Shown here in pieces: positions 57,774 to 64,000 of a stretch of DNA of 64,000 nucleotides. A program made the translations under genes and the position numbers. Location: NCBI RefSeq assembly GCF_025602895.1, contig NW_026516284.1, positions 151,994 to 215,993 of the forward strand, in the 5' to 3' direction. The notes under the pieces are model-generated. The model saw only the letters and a program-made list of their open reading frames with translations, was not told where the DNA came from and ran no database searches. The stretch is from Polychytrium aggregatum (taxonomy: Eukaryota > Chytridiomycota > Chytridiomycetes > Polychytriales). Each line of letters starts with the position of its first letter. Positions within the stretch are counted from its first letter, which is position 1.

Positions 57774-59552
57774 CTATGCCTGCTTCTTCCCGACACTCCA
57801 CTTGGCCCGTTTGTTCTTCTGGGCGCTCTTGCTCTTTCCGTCCTGTGTCGCTATCGTGGCGGGTTCTCTGGCTGATGTGGGGCGAGTCTCCTGGGTCTGG
57901 CTCGGCGGCGGCGGGCCGGTCTTCTTCAAAATCGACACTGGCACTTTGGCGCCACCTGCAGGTTTGCCGGCAGAGGAATCATTTGGCGTAGAGCTCGCCT
58001 TGGACGGCTTGCTTTTGGGCGTCGGCGCATCCGGCTTCGATTCGGGCTTCGATTCGGGCTTCGATTCGGGCTTCGATTCGGGCTTCGATTCGGGCTGGGA
58101 GGTCTTGGGAGACGTCTGCAAGCGCTTGTTCTGTCGCTTGGCCTTCTTCTTCTGGTGCCGACTCTGGTGCGGCTTTCCGCCCTCTCGTCCGGGCTTGTCG
58201 TCTCCAAAGGAAATGGTCAAACGCGGCTTGCCTTCGGCTGCGCTCAATCGACTTCCCTTGCTGCCCGATGGCCCATCGTCCTCCTCATCGTCGTCCTCAT
58301 CGTCGTCGTCATCGTGTCGATCAGGGAGATGGGCGGAATCGTCTGCTTCTTCCTCGAGCTCGGCTTCGCTTGTCTTTCGCTTTCGGTTTGTGGGCTTGGA
58401 ATTGCGGTTAGGCAGCGAAACAGTCACGCACGTCAGACGACAGTTGGCATTGTACTCGGTAACCGGAGTAAGCGGAACGGCAGCAATCTTGCGGAGCGTC
58501 TTGGGCGTCTCCTCGGCTGCGTCATCAGACGGCTCGACTTTGGAGGCCCCAACGGCCTCGGCAAAGTTCCACAAGCGGATGCCACCATCCGACGAGCAAG
58601 TGACGATCACCGTTGGCCGAGCAACCCCAGAGTCAGGAGAGCCCTCGAGGGCATGCAGATCTTTGACGCGGAAGCCGTGGCCGGTATCCCAGCGAGCCAG
58701 GCAGCGCCCTTGGAGCGACCAAACGCCGACGGTTTTGTCTTCGCCGCCGGTCAAGACAACTTGGCTGGTCGCATCAACGCCTTCGCCCAGGGCGCCGGCA
58801 GCATCCCCCAGACGAACAAACGCCAGGGTCGTGATCTTGCCGATGCCTTCGATTTTGCCGACGACCTCGCCAGAGTCGACATCCGAGATTTGCACGACTC
58901 GGTCCATCAAAACGGCATGGTAATCGCCGTCGGGGCTCCAGCACACCCGCTCGGCAGGTTTGGGCAGCTTAGTTGAGTGGGCGCAGACGGCCTTGGCCAT
59001 GTCCCAAACCTTCAAGAGACCGTCTCTCGCCACACTCAACAGCACCTTGCCAGAGGGGTGGATGTCGATCCAGTCCACGGCACCTCGGTGTCCCTTCAAG
59101 GTCGATAGCAGCTCCCAGTCGCGGGTGCGCACGATCGAGATGGTACCGTCCTCGGAGGCAGCAATCAGATGGGACTTTTTGAAGAACTTGAGGCAGGTGA
59201 TCGACCCATTGTGATGCATCAGCGACCCGATTTCCTTACGGATCTGCAGGTCGTACAGCTTGATGTGCTCGTCGGTCGAGCCCGTCGCCAGGAACCGGCC
59301 GGTGGTGGTAAGGCATTTGATGCAGGTGATGTGCGACGGATAGATGAAGACGGGCGTGAGGGTGATCGGGGCAGGCGGGGCCGGGGCTTCTTGGCTCGTT
59401 TCAGAGGCGGGCTGGTGAGAAGACCCGGCGTCGGTCCAGAAGGCGTCGATGCCGTAGAGTAGACGCTCGTAGGTGCCGGCAATGATTCGAAAGTCCTCAA
59501 CCTTGTCGCCGGCGGGCGAGTCGCTGTGTGCAAGGGTTGTTTGGGGCGCCAT
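57774..59552 (-). CDS. MAK11: MAK11/PAK1IP1-like WD40 protein of 60S ribosome biogenesis
   Basis: Intronless, 592 residues. After a short N-terminus (FRIIAGTYERLLYGIDAFW) come WD repeats: HITCIKCLTTTGRFLATGST, EHIKLYDLQIRKEIGSLMHH, GSITCLKFFKKSHLIAASED, STLKGHRGAVDWIDIHPSGK, LLSVARDGLLKVWDMAKAVC. The HPSGK and LLSV.RD..L..W. blocks with the following cluster of VCWSPDG are characteristic of MAK11/PAK1IP1. The C-terminal third is acidic (DDDDDEDDDEEDD) then highly basic, with repeated KPES units and QKKKAKRQNK, as in nucleolar proteins; this tail is longer than in yeast Mak11 (468 residues). MAK11 binds pre-60S particles with Rlp24/Mak16-type factors. Confidence 0.87.
   Translation of the reverse strand: MAPQTTLAHSDSPAGDKVEDFRIIAGTYERLLYGIDAFWTDAGSSHQPASETSQEAPAPPAPITLTPVFIYPSHITCIKCLTTTGRFLATGSTDEHIKLYDLQIRKEIGSLMHHNGSITCLKFFKKSHLIAASEDGTISIVRTRDWELLSTLKGHRGAVDWIDIHPSGKVLLSVARDGLLKVWDMAKAVCAHSTKLPKPAERVCWSPDGDYHAVLMDRVVQISDVDSGEVVGKIEGIGKITTLAFVRLGDAAGALGEGVDATSQVVLTGGEDKTVGVWSLQGRCLARWDTGHGFRVKDLHALEGSPDSGVARPTVIVTCSSDGGIRLWNFAEAVGASKVEPSDDAAEETPKTLRKIAAVPLTPVTEYNANCRLTCVTVSLPNRNSKPTNRKRKTSEAELEEEADDSAHLPDRHDDDDDEDDDEEDDGPSGSKGSRLSAAEGKPRLTISFGDDKPGREGGKPHQSRHQKKKAKRQNKRLQTSPKTSQPESKPESKPESKPESKPESKPDAPTPKSKPSKASSTPNDSSAGKPAGGAKVPVSILKKTGPPPPSQTQETRPTSAREPATIATQDGKSKSAQKNKRAKWSVGKKQA
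58032..58096 (-). repeat. 12-bp coding minisatellite (Lys-Pro-Glu-Ser)n in MAK11
   Basis: Five to six near-perfect copies of GGCTTCGATTCG on the plus strand, coding KPES on the minus strand in the disordered tail. Unit length keeps frame, so copy number may vary between strains. Confidence 0.93.
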
Positions 59553-60366
59553 CGATGCACGGTGCTGCGATTGAGATCGAGAAGGGCAGCAGTGGAGGCT
59601 GAGCTGGGATGTGCGCTTCGGCGGGTGCGATAGCCGTCAGGGTTCCTCGCCGATGGCAGACAGAGAGCGATCAGCCAGCGGATGGATCGATGGATTGATG
59701 GGTTGGGTGCCCGCGAACCCGACAAGCAAAAACAAAAAAAAGCGCAGCCGCAGCTGATTGGCGGCGCAGCGAAGCGCGTCGAGGCCAAGAGCACCCTGGC
59801 GAGAACATCCCGGCCAGCAATGAGACAGGATGCATCCCGCTATCGATAGCGCACGGCTGCGTAGGACTGTGTCGAGCAGGACGGCATTGGTGTTGGAGCC
59901 AGTCGCAGCCAGGCACGGCGAGGTGCGTCGGGTCCCTGCAAGCTGGCTCCATCATCAACGCCGTCCTGCTCGACGATATTGGGATTCACCGTCTACCTGC
60001 TCTGCCTTACTGCTGCTGCGATGTTGTCAGCCAATCCTCATCGTATTGACTTGTAACCTGTTAAAATCACGATGAGATACGCTACATCATGCTCGGCCAA
60101 GAATGACCGAGCGTGTCAACATCTCCCCGGAACCTGATATCTCGTCGGCCAAGTCCATCGCAGGAGTCCGAGCGCCGATCGACGTCACTCCGGCAGGCGG
60201 CCGATCAACATCATTTCACCCACAAGAGCCACACAAGCCACACAAGTCACCCCTGTGTGAAGGTGTTCCGATTCAAATAAATCCGTAGTAACAACTCTGT
60301 CCGCGCTGGTATCTTCTCGTCCAGTCTCGCTCGCGGCGCATATCCCTCTTCATATCATAGTCAAGC
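59553..60366. other. Divergent intergenic region between MAK11 and the EF-hand gene
   Basis: Both genes are transcribed outwards from this 810 bp, so both promoters lie here. No conserved coding segment recognised. Confidence 0.5.
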
Positions 60367-61751
60367 ATGGGCCAGTCACACTCAAAACATAACACCGGCA
60401 AGGCACTGGCACCCGAAACGCACTGTAAGCCAGACTCGGCCATTCATTCGTCCGGGGCGAAAATCTGTCCCTGATTTGCAATCCGGAACGCTGCCTTCCA
60501 GAGGCATCTGTGCCGACCCGTCCCAGTGCTTAGTCCGCCTGCCCTCCTTGTGCTGCTCCTTGTGCTGCTCCTGGTGCTGCTCCTGGCGATGTATTGAAAT
60601 GCACCCATTTCATTCGATCTCCAGTCACACACAACGAGTTCCAGCGATTAAAATACCAGTTTGAAAAGAACGCAGACGAGGATTTCACCATCACCAAGGA
60701 TCTATTTCGACATGTAAGACGTCGCGGCAACGCGAGGCTCTGTTGCTTGGCGATGGCCGATCCTTCAAACGGATACGCTTGGACGATACCTCGTCGACGG
60801 TGGTTAGCCAAGATCCGGCAGCCAGAGGGACACTGCTGAGCACATTGCTGAATAGAGGATCCGCAGCGGCTCCTTTTGCCATCCGGTCTCGCGGGTTTCA
60901 CGCGATGTGTCCCAGGATATTGCTCGTTTTGCCTTCAGATTAGCCCTCGCCTCTCGCCGCAAGAGGCTCGGCATGTCGATCCGCCCGCTAGACAATCACA
61001 ATCAGATTCCACCACTCTCCGATCTAACAACGGCTGCTTTTGGTATCGCTGTCGCGCCGCCGTCCTGCAGATCCTGGAAAACCATGTCCATTGCTGGTCC
61101 GTCGGCGCACAATACCTGTTTCTGGAACGGCTGTTTGATGCCTTTGATCTGGACGGGAACAAAAAGATTGACTTTCGAGAATTCATCAAGGGTCTGAGCG
61201 TCTTCTTGAAGGGTACCCCACAGGAAAAGCTCGAACGTAAGCGGTCCCGCCTCTGCCCCCGAGGAATGTCTGCTCCGGAGAAGAGCGTTGGGGAGGGATC
61301 GAGTGGCCCTGGAGAGGCTGGATGAAAGGGCGAATGGAAGCTCTATCGACTGACGACGCGATGGGTTGCATGGGCAACTGGGCCGGTAATCGGCAGTGTC
61401 ATTCAGGATCTACGATCTGGACAAGAGCGGCACGATCGAGCCCAAGGAGCTGATCAAGGTCATGGGCCAGATGTACTCGGCATTTTACAACGAGGACCAA
61501 ACCAGACGGATCCAGGACACTGTCAACCAGCTCTTCAATGACCTGGACATCAACAACGACGGGTCTTTGGTAGGTAGCGCAGAACAGCGGTGCAATGTGC
61601 GGCCGTTGTAGGGAAGCTTCCGCCGGCTCAGGGCAGCAGCTGTAACACTCGAGGTTCTCCACAGTCACTCACAGAGTTCAAGCTGATGGCGCTAAAAGAG
61701 CCCATGATCGTCGATTTCCTCGAGCAGTTCCTCATCACCACAAGCGAATAG
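60367..61751 (+). CDS. EF-hand calcium sensor with N-myristoylation signal (NCS/calaxin-like)
   Basis: Five phase-consistent exons: 60367-60424, 60625-60713, 61071-61236, 61397-61569 and 61665-61751, 190 residues. It begins MGQSHSKH, matching the Gly2/Ser6 N-myristoylation pattern. A degenerate first hand is followed by three EF loops: DLDGNKKIDFRE, DLDKSGTIEPKE and DINNDGSLSLTE, each with acidic residues at 1, 3 and 12. The linker FIKGLSVFLKGTPQEKL resembles both neuronal calcium sensor and calaxin/EFCAB1 proteins (the latter regulate outer-arm dynein). The tail LKEPMIVDFLEQFL is a plausible target-binding helix. Given the neighbouring axonemal genes a calaxin-type role is tempting, but the myristoyl signal points to a membrane sensor; the sequence does not decide. 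Calcineurin B is less likely (its motifs around hand 4 differ). Confidence 0.8.
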
Positions 61752-61994
61752 GCGCAATACAGCATTGCCATCGCGCACGTATGCTCCAGTCCAGCCTGAA
61801 TGCGAGAACTGGATGCGGTGTCACGCAGCGGGATGCAGCAAATGATCAGCCAAGTCCAGACGATGGCTTGGGCACGGTGGATGGAGCGTGCCCTTGGTTT
61901 GGGCAAAGTAGGTGAGATGGTTGATGTATTTGCAGGATGCTCGTGCGGTACCAACGATGCGGGGATATAGTGATCAAGTGGCTCTCTGGCGTTT

Positions 61995-62756
61995 CTACTT
62001 GATCAAGAAGACACCGGCCAAGGCGGAGAGCACGGCGAAGGCCCACAACTGCGATGAGATGGCCGTTTTGAAACCAGCGGAGGTGGATGGCGAAGCGGCA
62101 CTGGAACCAGAGGGAGACAAAGTACTCGAGGTCGCCGGAGCAGCGGCGGACGAGGTAGCCACAGCCTTCCAGATGACGGCAGAGGCAACCAGCTGCGATG
62201 AGGCAGGAACGAACAGACGGAGCTCGTTGAAGTCGGCAAAAGAAACAGCGCGGCCGGCGGCGGTCGTCAGCTGGAACTTGGGAGAGTCGCCCGGGCCGAG
62301 CTGCGAAGACACAGGGGTGTCGACGACCTGGGCGGCCGAGGTGTTGCCGACCATGCCGCCGTACCAGTACGACTCGGGGGCCTGGAGGAAGGTGAAGTTG
62401 TGGACGATGAACTGCACCAACAGGAGAGAGAGCGAGTCGAGCAGTTAGTGATCAGGGTCTTCGCTCTTCGCTCTTCGCGAGCTGGCCAAGCGGTACTCAA
62501 GGGACGGTGATCGGATTCCCAGGAGCATGCCAGGGAAACATACAGTGCATCCATCGAGGATCTCGACGGTGCCATAGATCGTGATGATGTTCTGATTATT
62601 GTTGACCCAGCTCTGGCTCTGCGAGACAAGCGTAGCGTTTGGAATGATGCCGGCGGGCATGGCACTGGGGCTGCAGACAGAGGCCCAGGCGGACCATGAA
62701 TGAGCCAGGACAGCAAGGAGGGCGATGGCCCAGACCGAAAGCGATCGCGAGGACAT
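61995..62756 (-). CDS. Secreted, probably GPI-anchored cell-surface protein, unrecognised domain
   Basis: Two exons, 62756-62544 and 62411-61995, in phase, 209 residues. Clear signal peptide (SLSVWAIALLAVLAHSWSAWA), then a compact domain with GTVEILDGCTF, IVHNFTFLQAPESYWYGG and QVVDTPVS, then a Ser/Thr/Ala-rich stalk (SSAAAPATSSTLSPSG) and a C-terminal hydrophobic end (LWAFAVLSALAGVFLIK) with small residues before it: the classic GPI-anchor layout. The YWYGG region recalls DM13-type redox/adhesion domains (tFVi.nFtf..p..YfwaG), which I offer only as a lead. Function: surface or wall protein. Confidence 0.75.
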
Positions 62757-63263
62757 TGGGGGCGGATGGTGATGGAGACGAAGGGAGCTGGACGGAACTG
62801 GTGGGGGTTATATCCCCGGCGGCCCCCTTCGGACGCAGGACCCCGCCGGCATTCCGTCGATGATTCCGTCGGCGAGATCGGGAGTCAGAGTGCGGTGCTG
62901 GTCCTTGTGGAGGCGGTGGCTGCTCCAAACAAAGCCCCGTCAGGACACCGCCGAACGCCAGAGGCACCCAGGGCGACGCTCGACAAGGTGTCCCCATTGG
63001 CCATTCAACTCGCAATGCAGATGGAACACCCTCATTTTCGAATCGGCCGCACACATCCACCAAGGGCCATGTGGCCAAGCGGCTCGTCCGCCCCAAGGAC
63101 CGAGTGCATGCACCGCACTCTCGAATCGCGATGGCAACGACTGCCGATTGTTGCCGCAGGAGATCGACCGGATGTATTCGAGACTGATCCCCCCAAGCCA
63201 ACAAAATGTTGATTGTCAGCTGAGACCATGCGGTTTCTGGATCGTCGCGCTTCGGGCCAGCGA
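62757..63263. other. Intergenic region upstream of the GPI-protein gene
   Basis: About 510 bp between the stop of the Vac1-like gene and the start of the GPI-protein gene (both minus). Apart from the TATA-like site no feature is visible. Confidence 0.5.
62805..62815 (-). promoter_or_regulatory. Putative TATA box of the GPI-anchored protein gene
   Basis: Minus-strand GGATATAACC lies about 52-58 bp upstream of the ATG at 62756. Distance and sequence fit a TATA element for a short-leader gene. Confidence 0.45.
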
Positions 63264-63902
63264 TTACTGCAGTGAACACGGGTACTGCCCGAGTTTCTTC
63301 GCACTAGCTGTCCTCCATCTCCTTTTTGACCCGGGCATCTCGTCGTCCAGGGCCCGCAGGTTTTCGCGCAGGCTTTGAGCATCTTCGAGCCGCCTCCGCT
63401 TCACTGCATCCTCGAGGAACTTTTGAACGAGCTGGCGCTGCTCTGTCAGCACATCGTATTGCTGGCGCAGCTCGCGCAGTCGATCAATGTCTTTGACGGC
63501 CGTGGCCTGGATGGGGATTGAGTCCACATTCGGCTCCTTGCCCTTGGTGTCGCTTTGCAGCTTCGGAAGGAGATTGAGGGTGTACATATTGGACTGGATG
63601 TACTGTGTGCACGATAGCTGAATGTTGGAGTGGATGCGTTGCTGGGTGCTGCTTTCTGCTGCGAACGACTTGATCCGCTTGCTGCAAGCCGGCGTTGGTT
63701 GAGGACGAGTGAGTCAAACAGTTGTTCAGATGGAGGGGGCACTCAGCATCCACAAGTTCCGAGCATGTGCCGCCATGCTCACCCGAGTGCATCCATCTGT
63801 GAAAACAGATCGGTAATGTCCTTCTTGTATTTTACTGCCACGAGATAGTCCCTGTCCTTGAGTGTCAGATTCTTGCGCTCTCTGTCGATATCGGAGAGCA
63901 TG
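63264..63902 (-). CDS. Vac1/Pep7 (rabenosyn-5)-like endosomal tether, C-terminal part
   Basis: Two exons seen, from about 63902 to 63783 and 63681 to 63264, joined in phase. The first encodes LTLKDRDYLVAVKYKKDITD and LFSQMDALG; the second KRIKSFAAESSTQQRIHSNI, then IQSNMYTLNLLPKL, and a C-terminal helix pair QRQLVQKFLEDAVKRRRLED / AQSLRENLRALDDEM. The last block matches the pattern of the rabenosyn Rab-binding domain (Q...V..F..DA...RR..D...L..NL..L), and the preceding ..N...YL..N...L..LP pattern is as in Vac1/rabenosyn. These FYVE proteins link PI3P, Rab5/Vps21 and the SNARE/SM machinery on early endosomes. The FYVE and zinc-finger parts would lie right of the window. After the Rab-binding helix about 20 residues of unconserved tail precede the stop. 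Confidence 0.65.
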
Positions 63903-64000
63903 GGAAGCCGGGGAGGTAGTGTCAGTTGATGAATACCCTCGCTTTAGCCAGAGACTGCTTCATGTTGCGCCGACCACGGAGCAGGGCAGAGCAAAGCAAA

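Noticed and set aside
57337-58923. 528-codon plus-strand frame
   Set aside because: Mostly antisense of MAK11, including its repeat-coding tail.

Overview
This is a fragment of a nuclear genome from a GC-rich zoosporic (flagellated) fungus, most likely a chytrid. The genes are split by many short introns (roughly 60-250 bp, GT-AG with a few GC-AG) and are densely packed on both strands. Fungal hallmarks (HUT1, a WSC-domain secreted protein, MAK11, VAC14, a dCMP deaminase with an N-terminal P-loop domain) sit beside axonemal genes (two CFAP57 paralogues and a CFAP337/WDR49-like protein) that non-flagellated fungi have lost. No bacterial, viral, transposon, CRISPR, rRNA or tRNA feature was recognised.

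Layout. 0-6.5 kb: the 3' part of a cyclophilin-40 gene (+), HUT1 UDP-galactose transporter (-), and a UPF0658-type Golgi membrane protein (+). 7-13.3 kb: a 12-exon EF-hand/WD-repeat axonemal protein (-) and a tiny one-TM protein (-). 14-23 kb: a TPT-family sugar-phosphate translocator (+), then a 21-exon gene (-) for a secreted protein with eight WSC domains, poly-Thr linkers and a C-terminal tyrosinase. 24-31 kb: a small Stf2/Tma10-like protein (-) and VAC14 (-), with a long GC-rich gene-poor stretch between. 31.5-34.4 kb: a RING-H2 membrane protein (+, divergent from VAC14) and dCMP deaminase (+). 34.7-46.1 kb: two tandem CFAP57 genes (+). 47-54.6 kb: an AWS-SET-postSET histone methyltransferase (+), an unrecognised protein with an internal duplication (+), and the microtubule plus-end protein EB1 (+). 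55-64 kb: a TMEM184/DUF300 membrane protein (-), MAK11 (-), an N-myristoylated-looking EF-hand sensor (+), a GPI-anchored-looking secreted protein (-), and the C-terminal part of a Vac1/rabenosyn-like endosomal tether (-).

Exon models were built by hand from conserved protein segments, GT/GC...AG sites and reading-phase continuity; where every junction keeps phase the model is given with high confidence. Functional links are thematic rather than operonic: axoneme (CFAP337-like, CFAP57 x2, possibly the EF-hand sensor) with microtubule ends (EB1); endolysosomal membranes (VAC14, Vac1-like, RING and TMEM184 proteins); Golgi/ER nucleotide-sugar and sugar-phosphate transport (HUT1, TPT, UPF0658).

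Most interesting are the multi-WSC tyrosinase, whose middle is a nearly identical 1,164-bp tandem duplication including introns, and the CFAP57 pair, which share all twelve aligned intron positions and a perfectly identical 270-bp tract spanning a GC-AG intron, the signature of recent gene conversion.
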